From contig NC_052106.1 of the NCBI RefSeq assembly GCF_012273895.1, forward strand, positions 7,502,001 through 7,566,000: DNA of 64,000 nucleotides, in the 5' to 3' direction. Source of the DNA: Zerene cesonia. Taxonomy: Eukaryota; Arthropoda; Insecta; Lepidoptera; Pieridae. Of this stretch, positions 1 through 13,200 are shown in pieces (within the stretch, counting starts at the first letter, position 1; each line of letters begins with the position of its first letter). The translations under genes were made by a program, and so were the position numbers. A model generated the notes under the pieces. The model was not told the origin of the DNA, did not search any database, and was given only the letters and a program-made list of their open reading frames with translations.

Positions 1-1024
1 TACAATGCAAAAAATGATGAACAATAACGAAAATCTTGGTAAAATACTGACGCCCGCGCCCACACAGCCAGCACAAAATACAATCACGCAGCAAAGTCCA
101 ACAGTTCCAAATCCGGTAGGAAATCCTGCAAATCAAGTTCAAAATAACGTAATTCTGGATCAGACACAAATGAACAATCAACAAAGTATGATGGCATCGA
201 ATCAACCGAATAACCAACCAACGACAGCTTATCAACAACAACCGAATGCAATTCCCGTGTATAACCAACAAATTTACCAAGCTGTTGCAAATCCTCAGAT
301 GACTCAGCAATCCTCATTGCCGCAAACGACTCCACATCAAATGTTTGACCCAAATACGGGTGCGCCTACTACGCCACCAATTCTAGCCACAGTCCGAGAA
401 GACTTAGTAATGACACACCCCGTCACACAGCCACAGTCTCACTTACCTAATCAACAGCATTTCACACCTCAAACCGTCAAAGAACCAATATTTCCTGTGG
501 ATACGACGAATCATAAAATTTACCATGATCTTAACCGCAAAAACATGGAACCAGCGCATTATAACACTCTTGGGCAGCCAGTTGAAAAGCTTCCTGGTAA
601 TATGTACCATCAACCTATACCATCGCTTCCCCAAACATTGTCTCCTCAACCTTTGCATACCAATCAAGCCAAATACTCCAATGTAAAGGCAACTGTGAGT
701 AAGACATCGCTTATGGGCAATAAACCCGCTGGCCAGACACCCAGTAGAAGTCAATTGCAACAAATTTACAACCAATACAAAGGTTCTCAATCATTTACTC
801 AACAAAGTATTAAGGCTCCTGTTGAAGGACCCTCGCAGTCTGACAGACGATTAAACATTAGTAAGGAAGCAAGACAACATAATGTTATCCCTATAGAAAA
901 AACGGGAGGTGATTCATACGCTAATAATCAACCTATTATTCAGAAGACGGACATTGGGCACGTAAATGGTCAAATTGGAGATGTTATAAAAGAAAATAAA
1001 CCAGAATTGGCAAAACAGGTATAA
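1..1024 (+). CDS. Partial Gln/Asn/Pro-rich protein, 3' end of gene
   Basis: The frame is open from the window edge to a TAA at 1022-1024; the first ATG inside is at 5, but no promoter or splice acceptor precedes it, so the gene probably continues to the left. About 340 residues are visible. The composition is strongly biased to Gln, Asn, Pro, Thr and Ser, without membrane segments or a recognisable catalytic motif. The C-terminal third is less repetitive and more charged (LNISKEARQHN region, then an IIQKTDIGHVNG region). Such low-complexity sequence is typical of scaffold, RNA-binding or transcription cofactors, but no family is recognised. Being long and uninterrupted in an AT-rich region supports it being real coding sequence. 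Confidence 0.7.
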   Translation, partial: TMQKMMNNNENLGKILTPAPTQPAQNTITQQSPTVPNPVGNPANQVQNNVILDQTQMNNQQSMMASNQPNNQPTTAYQQQPNAIPVYNQQIYQAVANPQMTQQSSLPQTTPHQMFDPNTGAPTTPPILATVREDLVMTHPVTQPQSHLPNQQHFTPQTVKEPIFPVDTTNHKIYHDLNRKNMEPAHYNTLGQPVEKLPGNMYHQPIPSLPQTLSPQPLHTNQAKYSNVKATVSKTSLMGNKPAGQTPSRSQLQQIYNQYKGSQSFTQQSIKAPVEGPSQSDRRLNISKEARQHNVIPIEKTGGDSYANNQPIIQKTDIGHVNGQIGDVIKENKPELAKQV

Positions 1025-2867
1025 AATTAATTATATTTATATTACTTATCTTATACCTTTAAACGAGCAATTCTTGTATATATATATATATATAATTGGA
1101 ATCTCGGAATCGGCTCCAACGATTTTCATGAAATTTAGTATATAGGGGCTTTCGGGGGCGATAAATCGATCTAGCTAGGAATTTTTTTTAGAAAATGTCA
1201 TATTCATGTTTTATTCGTGTTTTTTTTCCTGACATCTATTGGTGAATAATAATACTATTTTGCTTCGTAGATAGCTGGACAACTGAAATAATGTCATATT
1301 CGTGTTTTATTCGTGTTTTTTTTCCTGACATCTATTGGTGAATAACAATACTATTTTGCTTCGTAGATAGCTGGACAACTGAAATAACACATAGGCACTT
1401 TTTATACCGATATTCCTACGGGATACGGTTACGCAGCACGCTTACGCGGTTTCAACCGCGAGTCACAGCTAGTTCTGTTTAATGCGTGTTGTAATTTGGA
1501 GAGCAACTAATTTATTTTATTTTACGCTTAGGACTTGCCGTCCTCTAATCGTAAGTATAGAAATGGTCTGCAAGATATAATATATACTTCATATCCAACG
1601 TCGGCTGCTTGGAGCTTTCATGGAGATGGGCAGCGATCCAACTTAGTAGGACGTCGTCATAATAAATATCGTTATTAATTTAGAATTTGGTTCTTTATTA
1701 AGATACGAAAAATTGTTTTGTATAATGTGGTGCTTACGTGATAGAGTTTTGGTGTAAATTATTTGTTTGTGATTAATCATTGTGATGTATCATGTAACAT
1801 TAAAGATGAATTAATAAAATATGCTAAACTCGAAATGTGAATATTAAATCATATTATATAATATATTAAATTATATGCACCATGAACTCAGTGATAATTG
1901 AATAATGAATAATGAAATGAAAATATAAATAATGGAGGTTCATTAACAAGGCAGGCATCAATACTTAGTGTCTTATAAAATAATTGGGCAGTTCAACGAA
2001 CAAATCGAAAATTATTAAGCTTCGTTCAGGCTGAGGTGATACCCGCGCGGCACCAATGCAACAGTGTGGTGTATAATTTATTACGCGTGGAGTACTAATG
2101 TTTTAAAACTGTATCAACCATCATTTAAATACATTTAAATACCTAAAGATAGAATTCGGTTCTAACCCAACTAATCTAACCTGAATATACCTAGTCATTG
2201 AAATTTATACACCTTTTAAAATAAAACCATTGTTAAATAAAAATTGTTGATTACACTGTCTTCTCAGTTGATTTTGGTTTGAGTGTTTATTTCTCACTGG
2301 ACTGCCGAAATATTTATCTATCCATTCCATGATTTTTGCTAACCATATAAGGAAGTGTGCCAATTTTTCACATCAAAAGAAGCAGGCCACACAACAACTC
2401 AAAATATTCACCATTTCAACCGATGACCCAAAAAATGAAGGAGGTTCTCAATTGAAGATGTACGAAAAATGTGCGCAGTCTGTTGAATTGTTGTTGTCCG
2501 TCCGTGTACAGTTTTTTCATGTGAGAAGCTTGTGTAGGAAGAACTGTGTATAATAGGCACACAAAAGGCAAAGCTTGTGCGTGTGGTAGGCCCATTAGCT
2601 GAAGCAGAAACAATAGAGTTCATGGTATAGGTAACAAAGTATAGACTACAGACTAAAGTCAGATATAGTTTTGTTGTGAGCGAAATGCGAATGTGCTGCT
2701 GCTGCTGAATTGATATTTGATATTTGCTAGAGCTTTCGGTTTTGCACAACACAACTATACGTGTTTAACTGCGAATACCCAATAAATTGCGCTTTGGGTG
2801 AATCTCTGTAACTGGTTCATTATATTTGAAAGATCTTTTTCTCATTTTTATACTTAGTGTTTGTAAA
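1025..2867. other. Intergenic region, left-edge gene to Mlf
   Basis: AT-rich. It holds an AT microsatellite (about 1075-1095), a repeat remnant with a 96-bp tandem duplication (1195-1386) that ends in a Helitron-like GC-rich tail near 1470, and otherwise no convincing exon. The last few hundred bases should contain the Mlf promoter and 5' UTR, but no clear TATA box is seen. Confidence 0.6.
1195..1386 (+). repeat. 96-bp direct tandem duplication inside a Helitron-like remnant
   Basis: Unit 1 is 1195-1290 and unit 2 is 1291-1386; both start ATGTCATATTC and end GGACAACTGAAATA, with only about two mismatches. The part after unit 2 (TTCCTACGGGATACGG, then CACAGCTAG near 1470) matches the 3' part of the Helitron-like elements found elsewhere in the window. 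Confidence 0.85.
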
Positions 2868-5800
2868 ATGTCTCTTTTCGGATCTTTGATGGCGGACGTT
2901 GAGGACGATCCATTTTTCGGGTAAGCTTCGTTTACTTTTCGCATGGAATTTTATAAGTAAGGCCAATATAATTTGCGGCCCTCATATCTGTGGAAAATCT
3001 CTAATGGTAGTTAAGCATAGCGAAACCCAGAGTCGTGAACATTTTAGAAAATGGAAAATTTTGTTCCTATGCTCTTGTTTTAGAAAAAATATGTTACAAC
3101 ATACGGTATTGACTAAGAAGGTTATACGTAAATGGGATATTTGTTAATATTGCAACGGTTATTTAAATATTTAAACAACAATTTTAATTGATGGCCAATA
3201 GATGATCTACCCACTTTCATGTATTTTTTTGGTTTGACAAAATCAAGTGATGTGTGTATTATTTCTTATATTCCTTTTAATAACTAATAACTGACGTTCT
3301 TAAAAACGAAAGCATATTCTCAATTCAACTGTACTCTTTTTGGTTTTGGATTGTTATCTGATGACTGAGTTTTTAAACGATTAGCATGTTAATTTTTTTT
3401 TTGTTTTGTTTTATAAGAAATTGTTTAGTTGTTACAAACACCCCTGTGTTAAGATTCAGACATGTAGAAATTAAAATGTTGTGTACTACTTTATTTAGCC
3501 TAGACTGAATCATTTTACAAGTGCTATTCTGTGTCCATTTTTTACATCTTTAATAGAGTTTTTATAATTTTAAGGGTTATTTTATGTACTTTTAGTTGTT
3601 TTTCTTTTCTTTCTTTGATAACCTTGACTTGTTTGTAAACGGTTCTGGTACTTATCCTAGTTTATTTCCTTTATATCCAAACCTGTATGTTCTCAAGCAA
3701 TAATAATTAACAGTTAATTTATTTGAAATGTTGACAAACTTGACTTGACTATTATTTGTGTGTCATAATTGCAATGCTTCTATGAAATCAATTCTTCTGT
3801 ACTTATAATACAAATATGAACATGCTAATCTTTGTAAGTGCTCAATTTATTTCACGAATTCTTTCACCTTTGGACATATATTAGTATAGAATATGCACAT
3901 GATAAAGCCAGAATGGACAACAACTTATATTGTATATAAAACGAATAAAACAGTGTTTGAAAACAGAATAATGTTCCAATTGATATGTGTTTCAATATAC
4001 TTAATTTTCATATATCTCAGCAAGTTATTAGTTATTCACACAATATTGATATTAATTGTCTGATTATTATTAAGAAATATGATAAATACTTTTCATTCAT
4101 ACACTATTCATTCATTTAAGATATTCAATTACAAGGTATAATATATATAGTGTGAAATACCAAAGGTTGAATGTAATAAGCTGATATTTTGATTGTCAGT
4201 GAATAACCAATCCTCTAAATATCTTATCATCATGATTATCAATTTTTTGCCAATGGTTTGTCTTTCTAATTAACATGTATTTGTGATGTGGATGTGTCTG
4301 ATGATCAATGTAAAGTTTGTATATATATGTATGTAGTTTGTTGTATGGTTGGATGTATGTATGTTACTCTTTCAATAATAAAGCTTATATTTCAGTATAA
4401 TTGGCATTGAAAAATCTTTACTGGCTTTATTATTATTGAGCTATTAAGTTAGTATTTATACATTAATATCGCCTTTTTGTTGTTTTATTTTCTTGTATTG
4501 TTTCTCACTACCTGTGTGTACTTGTATAATTGAGAATCATAATTATTTTTTATAGTACACATATATACATTGTTTTTCAGATCGCACATGCGTCATATGC
4601 GCCAGATGAGCAACATGATGAACTCTTTATTCTCTGACCCGTTTGGCATGCTCGGCGAGGGGCCACTGTCCATCATGGGGCCGCGGCACGGTAGTGCTTT
4701 GATGCCCTTCATGCCCCAGATGCCGTCACTGAATCGATTGTTTGCAGGTATTCTTGTGATGCTTATTAAATGCAGTGCGATTTTCGTCAAAAATATTTAA
4801 AAAAAATATTATTTGTGTGCTAATATATTACTAAGTAGGCCAATAAAAGAATGCACTTATGCATGTGAGTATTGGGAGTAGTTAGTAAAGCATAGTTTAG
4901 TAAATTCTTTTAAAGTTACAAGACAGTACTTTGGTATATGCATATTATGTAAAATTAACATGATTTTCCAAGTGTAAATAGTTAAACTTAACTTTATATC
5001 TAATTGAATAATTATAGGTTTGACTTTTCATTTTTATTGAAATAGTTTAAGTTTTTTGTATTTCACCAGCTGATTTATCGGATGGCAACATGGGGCCTGG
5101 CACCTCATTTAGCAGCAGCACTGTTGTCATGTCCAGTGGACCAAACGGAAAACCACAGGTATACATATTACCCACAAATTAAGACTAATTTTAAAAGTAT
5201 ATGAATTTTTTACACATTTCCATAACAAACAAACAATGTTTTACCATGATATATCAATTGGATGTGATCTAATTCCTTCAATCTAAAACACATTGCCACA
5301 TTTACTTTTTATGTTGTAACTAGTTTTTGCCTGCGGCTTCGCACGCGTTATATTCGAAGTAGTTTAATATATCTATCTATTAAAAAAAATTGTTTTATAC
5401 TTTATACTGATGACTATTTATGTATACTACTTTAATATTTCCTGGAAAAAACACAATATGAAGATATTTTCATTTCATAAAAGAAAAGAGGATGATACAG
5501 ATATGGATTTTGCAAATTGTTACTTGTAACAACCATACTCACGTCTCCCTGAAACAATTTTTGTACAAAGAAAAAACACACTTGTTTCTATATACTATTT
5601 AGTTTACTTTAATGTGCACAGGAGTTTATGTACATATTTTATCAGGTGTACAGTTCATCAAGCAGCACAAAGATCGGACCCAATGGAGTGAAGGAGACGC
5701 GCAAAACTCTTCAGGACTCTCGCACCGGTGTCAAGAAAATGTCTATTGGTGAGAATGCTTATAATATACTGCTAAACAAGCTGAGCCGGCAGCTTTACTT

Positions 5801-8800
5801 ATGTGGTACCCGGTGAAAGTGGCTTCAGCTATAATTATTAATTCTTATGTATCTCCATATGATTTTATTAATTATTTTATATTACAATAGGCAATAGAGG
5901 CTGTGTCTCGCTGGGTGGCAGAGTGGCTCTCCGCAAGTATGTTGTACATTTAAATAAAAGATGAACAAGGGATTGACATAGGGTTTAACGGAATGGACTA
6001 GGAAGGGTGAGGAAAAGGAAATCGACCTCGGGCTCCCCCACTTACCCTATGTAACGCGCTAGCATTGGCATGCTACTATTTCATGCCAATCTACTATGGG
6101 GGTGTGGTGGTACCTTCCTAACATTTAAAAAAAATATTCGTTTTCATGAAGGGAAAAATTTACAAACATCCATCAATACTCACAAATATTCATGGTTATT
6201 TTATTAGTTGTATAGTAAGCATAGCATAACTTAGTATAAGTTAGTAGCGTATGGGAAACATACAGAAGTAAAGTCACTGATAACAACAAAAACAGTTACA
6301 TGTTGGAGGGTTTCTAGCAAAATTATATGTGATTAGGTGAATATATTGAACAAGTACTGACATTATCGAATTGTGGTTGAAAGTGGTTTGTGGTCATTAC
6401 AAATGCTATGTTTATGAAATATGTGAAATAGCTCATTCATTTATTTATATATACCACAAAGTGTCTGTAATGGGGTGCAGTTTTAATCTTTGGGTATGGA
6501 ACCAAGAAAAAAAAACTAAATTGTTTAAAACAAGAATATTATTTTTAAAAAAATTATTAGCGGAAACCAAACTGGAATAGTTGGATTGACCTATCTTATA
6601 AAAAATAACCAATTATAAAATGTATCGTTATCAGGTCACCACATCGGTGAGCGGGCGCACGTGATCGAGCGCGAGCAGAACGTGTACTCGGGCGACGCGG
6701 AGGAGCGGCAGGAGTTCATCANNNNNNNNNNNNNNNNNNNNNNNNNNNNNNNNNNNNNNNNNNNNNNNNNNNNNNNNNNNNNNNNNNNNNNNNNNNNNNN
6801 NNNNNNNNNNNNNNNNNNNNNNNNNNNNNNNNNNNNNNNNNNNNNNNNNNNNNNNNNNNNNNNNNNNNNNNNNNNNNNNNNNNNNNNNNNNNNNNNNNNN
6901 NNNNNNNNNNNNNNNNNNNNNNNNNNNNNNNNNNNNNNNNNNNNNNNNNNNNNNNNNNNNNNNNNNNNNNNNNNNNNNNNNNNNNNNNNNNNNNNNNNNN
7001 NNNNNNNNNNNNNNNNNNNNNNNNNNNNNNNNNNNNNNNNNNNNNNNNNNNNNNNNNNNNNNNNNNNNNNNNNNNNNNNNNNNNNNNNNNNNNNNNNNNN
7101 NNNNNNNNNNNNNNNNNNNNNNNNNNNNNNNNNNNNNNNNNNNNNNNNNNNNNNNNNNNNNNNNNNNNNNNNNNNNNNNNNNNNNNNNNNNNNNNNNNNN
7201 NNNNNNNNNNNNNNNNNNNNNNNNNNNNNNNNNNNNNNNNNNNNNNNNNNNNNNNNNNNNNNNNNNNNNNNNNNNNNNNNNNNNNNNNNNNNNNNNNNNN
7301 NNNNNNNNNNNNNNNNNNNNNNNNNNNNNNNNNNNNNNNNNNNNNNNNNNNNNNNNNNNNNNNNNNNNNNNNNNNNNNNNNNNNNNNNNNNNNNNNNNNN
7401 NNNNNNNNNNNNNNNNNNNNNNNNNNNNNNNNNNNNNNNNNNNNNNNNNNNNNNNNNNNNNNNNNNNNNNNNNNNNNNNNNNNNNNNNNNNNNNNNNNNN
7501 NNNNNNNNNNNNNNNNNNNNNNNNNNNNNNNNNNNNNNNNNNNNNNNNNNNNNNNNNNNNNNNNNNNNNNNNNNNNNNNNNNNNNNNNNNNNNNNNNNNN
7601 NNNNNNNNNNNNNNNNNNNNNNNNNNNNNNNNNNNNNNNNNNNNNNNNNNNNNNNNNNNNNNNNNNNNNNNNNNNNNNNNNNNNNNNNNNNNNNNNNNNN
7701 NNNNNNNNNNNNNNNNNNNNNACAACTTGTAACCGAGCAGTAATATTTAGTGTGCGTGATCAGACTCGCGTTTAAAATCCGTCAAAAAGTAAAATTTCCT
7801 ACCTTTCCTACCTTTCCTTCCACCTAGCACCTGTAACTCCAACAATGTTACTAATGTTTAATGGCGATAGTGATCACTTAACATTGGGTGGCCCGCTTGC
7901 CGCTCCACTTTTTCGGCCATTAAAATATATATAATAAAAATTTCAGAGAGTTCCACGAGCGCGCCGCTCGCGGTGGCGGCGGGCGTGGCGCGCGCGCCAT
8001 CACGTCGGGTGCGCACGCGCAGCACCACCCGCACGCGCACCCGCACGCGCACGCGCCGCGCCACGAGCCGCGCCTCGCGCTGCCCGCGCCGCCCGCCGCC
8101 ACGTACGTACCCGATATGTGTGTAGTGTGGAGGGGAAAGCCGGGGGGGGGGGGGGAGACTACGAACCAAAACCGTAGGCAGATTATCACTGGAGGCGGAG
8201 GGTGGAACTGAAAGACAGAAACGTTATAAAATAGCCCTCGTTTATGACACGCAGAAATATCTATTCGAGTATCTCACACAGTTATATCACAAAATGATAG
8301 ACATTAAAGCGTATGAGTGTGTGGGGGGGACAGAGATATACAGAAAAGGGGTAGACAGAGATATACAAAAAAAATCCTTGATGGGTAACAACACAGAAAT
8401 GTTTATAATTTTTTTTATATGTTTGTAGTTTATTTGCTTGGATATTATAGTAAATATAGCGTAGAAAGCTAGCATGAGCATTTTTATATTTTCAAATATT
8501 GCTTTAGTATGCCTCTTTTTTATATTTATTTTATTTTTGTGGTGGTGAAATACTTAAATAAATTGAATTACTTAATGACTGGTGACCACGCTAGCTGTAT
8601 TATAGCGAAAACCACAATAAATACAGAAAAATTATGTTCTAAATCTGCGTTACTCTCCGAAGCCCTTATTAATGTGACACAGTTGAAGACATTTGAATTT
8701 TATTTAGCAAAAAAAAATATATAAAGTTTATTTTTCTCCCCTTTTAAACTATAAATAACTTAAGCATTTCATATGACGAGTACTTTCCAATACGTATTTT

Positions 8801-10258
8801 AAAACAGGTTACATTTGACATCCCCAATTACTCTGAAAACTTGTAACTTTCAAATTACCATCCAGATTCGATTTTTTAGACCAATAGAACTTTGAAATTA
8901 CCCTGTAGATAATGTATTCTGTCATCATTCACCATACACCATCCGCTCACGCCGTAGTGTAGCGTAGTGTAGCTAGCTAGCGATCTCTTGCAGCGAGGAC
9001 ACGAGACGCAACCGGCCCACCGCGCGCCGCCCGCTGCGCGCCGCCGCCAGCCCGCTCGCCACTTCCTCCAGGTAAGGGGGACTTTGTTGTGGGGAGGAGG
9101 GGGAGAAGGGGGGGAGGGGAGATTGTAGAGGGGGATGTTCAGTAACGGGGACAACGGGAACTTTGTTTTGGGTGGGGATGCGTCGTAACGGGGAGAACGG
9201 AGAATTTGTTGATGGGGGGGATGTGCGGTGACTTGTAGGATTATATGCTGTTTTGACCAAATTAAATTTTCTCTAAAGCCATTTAGCATCTAACTGCCCC
9301 CTGAATCAGTCCTGAAGTCTTATATGTGCTCTGATTGACATTTATAAACTTATTATTAGGAAACAATATCCACCACTTCAAATCGGTGTCTTATAACTGA
9401 TAAAATTAAAGTAACTGTGTGACAATATTCTGTTTCACCTTTCATCTATGATTCGACCCAACCCCATGAGGAATATGGAAAATTTTAAACTTTCTACTAG
9501 ACAGAGAGTTTCCAATATTTAAGAGCTTTTATGATTAAAATCCTAACATTATATTTATTTTCTAATATGTTCTATGTCTTAAGAGTGTACTATTAATAAA
9601 ATATTTCCACTGTGTCCATCTAACAGGGTAATTAATAGCATAGATAAAAGAGATTGAATTCATTTTTTAGCTAATGAATATAATAATTATTACATAAGGC
9701 ATCGTTTCCAGTTCCAGATATCGGAGGAGGCGTTACTACTAATGTTATGTACTAGTAATCATATTTATTTATTTATTTATGCTGTACATACGTTTGCTAT
9801 GTGTTTTTTTTATTATATTAGAGCTTTCAATGGATACGGTGCATGAGTGCGCTTTATAGGTTTAGAGTTTGATATTCAATGTTGGCATGATTTATTTGAG
9901 CGTTTTTTTTTTTCGTTATTACCCTCTTTTCGTTTGGAATTTACGTCCTCTTGTAGAAAAGCATTTGAAAGGAAAAATCTATACTTATCTGAAAATGCAT
10001 ATTTAAATGTATAATGTCTTATATAACATCAAATATAACGGATATTTTATATTCTATAAATTCCTTATAAAGCGTCGTATCTTTTAAATGTAAGTGAGTA
10101 AGCGAAATATTCATTTGCATTTTTAAATGAACGCATTTTTTAAAAATGCAATTCGCTTTTCCAGGTCCGGTGTCCGCGAAGTGTACGGCAGCTCGCACCC
10201 GCAGAGACACAGGCACAGGCACCACAAGGCGCACCGACACTCGCCCGCCGAAAACTAA
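2868..10258 (+). CDS. Mlf: Myeloid leukemia factor (MLF) homologue, multi-exon, core partly in assembly gap
   Basis: Exons: 2868-2920, 4581-4747, 5070-5158, 5646-5748, 6635 into the N block at 6722, then 7947-8102, 8994-9071 and 10165-10258 (TAA 10256-10258). All visible junctions are GT-AG and phases agree on each side of the gap. The N-terminus reads MSLFGSLMADVEDDPFFG, followed by a Met-rich segment (RSHMRHMRQMSNMMNSLFSD). The core then has the family hallmarks: KIGPNGVKETRKTLQDSRTG and GHHIGERAHVIEREQNVYSG, followed by DAEERQEFI. The C-terminus is rich in His, Arg, Ala and Pro (LALPAPPAAT, then an HRHRHHKAHRH tail). MLF proteins are nuclear/cytoplasmic adaptors; in Drosophila Mlf stabilises the RUNX factor Lozenge and modulates hedgehog signalling. 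One or more exons of the core are lost in the gap. Confidence 0.93.
5975..6125 (+). repeat. SINE-like fragment in Mlf intron 4
   Basis: A GC-richer island in AT-rich intron. It holds GGAATGGACTAGGAAGGGTG and CATGCTACTATTTCATGCC, words also found as variants or reverse complements in the repeats near 36.3, 41.6 and 44.1 kb. No coding frame is present. Confidence 0.4.
6722..7721. other. Assembly gap of exactly 1000 N inside Mlf
   Basis: The N run starts inside exon 5 of Mlf, immediately after the EERQEFI codons, and ends in probable intron sequence. The round length suggests a placeholder size, so the true distance is unknown. The ORFs that cross it are artefacts. Confidence 0.95.
7826..7925 (+). 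repeat. SINE 3' fragment in an Mlf intron
   Basis: Contains TTAATGGCGATAGTGATCAC followed by TTAACATTGGGTGGCCCGCT. This resembles the tail of the tRNA-derived SINE at 53606-53920 (GGTGGTCACCACTTAACATC). It lies just upstream of the exon at 7947. Confidence 0.45.
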
Positions 10259-13200
10259 ACACCCGACACTGACACTTGACATTGACATTGACATTGACAG
10301 CGATGACGTGACCATAGATAATTGTAGACGAATATTCCTGTAGTCTTGTAAATGCTGGCTGGTACGATTTATGTGGAATTCAAAATTTAAATTTGACGAT
10401 TTTCTTTTTCTTTTTTTTTTCAAATTAATTGACGGCTCACCCTCCTTTTTCATCATTTTTTCACGGTTTCAATTGGTAGTTGTATATATTTTTGACAAAA
10501 GCATAATAACTTGTTATCGCTCTGTTAATTTTTGTCTTTCCGTGGTGGTAGCTATGTCGTTGCTAAATGTTTTTTTCCATTTCATTTAGAATAAAATTGA
10601 TTCTATTGAAACATCTTTCTGTTTTCAAGCTAATCCTTATTCCATGTTGTATCGCCTGTTCTTATTTACGTTGTATCATTAGAATGTATTAATTATAAAT
10701 AAGTATATTAATTATAGTGGTATTGTATTTAGAATATTTATTTCCGATATATAAATTCGATCTGATATGTAATAAGTTCGCTGTAATATTAATTAAAATA
10801 ATGACATGTTTATACTTTATTCTTCACTTTTTTTTAATTTTAACAATTATAAGATTTCTGAAGATTAAAAAAAATAGGCATTCGATTTCTCTATATAACG
10901 AAAAAATACGAAATTAAATGGAAATGTAATAATTTGTTTCTTTGATTTTCACATGATGTTTAAATAGAGGAATAGTTATTTTTGATTCATTATATTTGTT
11001 ATGTAACGTAAATAAATAGAAATTATTAGATTTCGCTTATTTAAATATAAGGAAAGTCTATACCTATATGAATTTTTATTTAAATTTGTATGTATTAAAT
11101 GGCCTCTATCTCGTAAATAGGACTGGATTAAATACCTCATTTCAAAGTTAATTTCAACCTTATTTATTTGCGTTTAAGTTTTTTTACTTTACACACTTCC
11201 ATAATCATAAATCACTCTGTAATATAAGTATTTAAGGTTAGATATTAAAAAAAAAATACGACAATTTGTCCCTTTCTCGCTAATTATAAATTATACAGGA
11301 GTGAGGGGGTCATTAAATAGGTCACTGTGGGTAATAGAATTCGTTATAATTCACAAACCTAATGTTAAATTGTTCTATGTTTTGTCTACCTCCCTCTATA
11401 AATGACACGAGTGTGAGAGAGACAAAGTATTCTAGTATCGATTAAATATTTTTTTAAATAAGACTAGTTTTTAGTGCAACTCCGCATTGTATGTAATAAA
11501 CATTAGTGACAGATAGCTTTTGTAAGAATGGCACAAAGTAGGTGCTGGTCGCTTAAATCATTGTTTTTATTGTCACACGTTAAAATGCGGTTATTTGACA
11601 ATGGCAGCATTGATGTGTTTGTCATTACGATAAAAGCTGAGATAAAACCAAGGCTCATTGTTGCAAATTTATTGGGAAAAAGCGTAGTTGTGCGAAATAT
11701 ATCTTGCATCATAGCATCTTAGTGTTAAATATCGTTTCATCTTGATGTTTTAGCTCCTTTTAAAGCGCTTCTTATTAATGATATAACAATTGGGTTGAAG
11801 TGTGTAGGTTAACAGAATAAATGATACAGAAATGTATCTGACTCGAATGATGTATTAACCTGCCTTAGATTCCTACAGTCTTCAGTCAATGTTAAACAAT
11901 TTAATTGCAATAATATATCTTGGTATTAAATTGATATGGATGACATAGAAAATGTAATAAAAAAGTTACGGATTGTTTAGTGTTTCAAATTTAAGAATGG
12001 TCAGCGCTGTGAAATATATGAGTACACGTTATAAATCCACCGCATTATTCTTAATACAATAGGTATAGGACTTAAAATTGCTTCTCTGCAACACATGCAT
12101 GTATGTAGTCGAATATATCCTTTTCTAGAAATTGTACAATTATTCGAATTTTTCTTTATTTAAAAACGTAAACAGAAAAAAAACTATGCTCAATTGTTCA
12201 TAAAATTGAAATACTAAAAGTTCCATATTCAAACTTGCCGCTAATTTTGACAGATACAGCAATCTGTCTCTTTCCGATCAGGTGGCTATTTAAATATCTT
12301 TTTGTGTAATATTGATGTTAGATTAAGGAACCAATGTCATTCGTGTGATCCATAGAAATAAATTAGTGAATATTGTCACTGTGTTTTATTTTGATACCCA
12401 TACCTTGGTCACAGAATAATAAGCCCTGGTCATTTCATTTGCTAATACTCTGTAGGTACGTGGATTTCAAAGCGGCCATACCGTCGAATCGCTCTGTTGC
12501 TACGTGATAGAAAGACAAACATAGACACTTTTTGAAGAAATGATTATTATAATTCATCATCAGTCAAGATATGTTCCCAATGCAGGGAAATTCCTCATAG
12601 CAATATAGGGCATTACACATCGCGGTGGCAACTTTACATCTGGCTTTTAAGTGGCAATTGAATGAAGTTAATTATACAAAAACGCAGGTTATTGCAGTTT
12701 TTATAAAGCACATAGATTTCATGTTAAAAACTTGTTGAAATATTTATATATATATATATATGTTTTATGGGTTGTGTATTGTTTTATTTAATTAGTAAAC
12801 TTAATTATACTTCTTTTTATATTTAGTGTTAAAAAATTTACCACTATGTTAATTTTGTTCATCAATTGTTGTTTATTAATATTGGGGTTAAAATGTTTTA
12901 GCATTGTGTAAGAGTCGATTTTAACCAATATTGTTATGTGACTTTTACTTTCATTTCAGCCGTTTATAATTGTGAGACCTGAGCAAAATGTCTAAAAATG
13001 AATAATTTAAATGCCTATTATCGTTATCATACCATAGATTACGATAAATATTACATTTGGGATGATAGGAAAAACGTGAGTTTAATGTTTTTATTATAAA
13101 AATAAATATAAATCACGTTTTCAGCCTCGTGATCTTATATCTTTGTTATCAACCACTATGTAGATTTAGTAGTGATAAAAGAATAAAACAAAACAGACTC

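Noticed and set aside
2329..2752. ORFs upstream of Mlf on both strands
   Set aside because: No protein-like composition or splice context; probably promoter and 5' UTR sequence.
6631..7743. ORFs of 364 and 360 codons on both strands
   Set aside because: They consist almost wholly of the N block; only the plus-strand start (6635-6721) is real, as Mlf exon 5.
7858..8189. Minus-strand ORFs of 103 and 89 codons
   Set aside because: Shadows of the GC-rich Mlf exon 6 on the plus strand.
12741..12761. Possible CRISPR or regulatory repeat
   Set aside because: Simple AT microsatellite; CRISPR arrays are not expected in an insect nuclear genome and none was seen.
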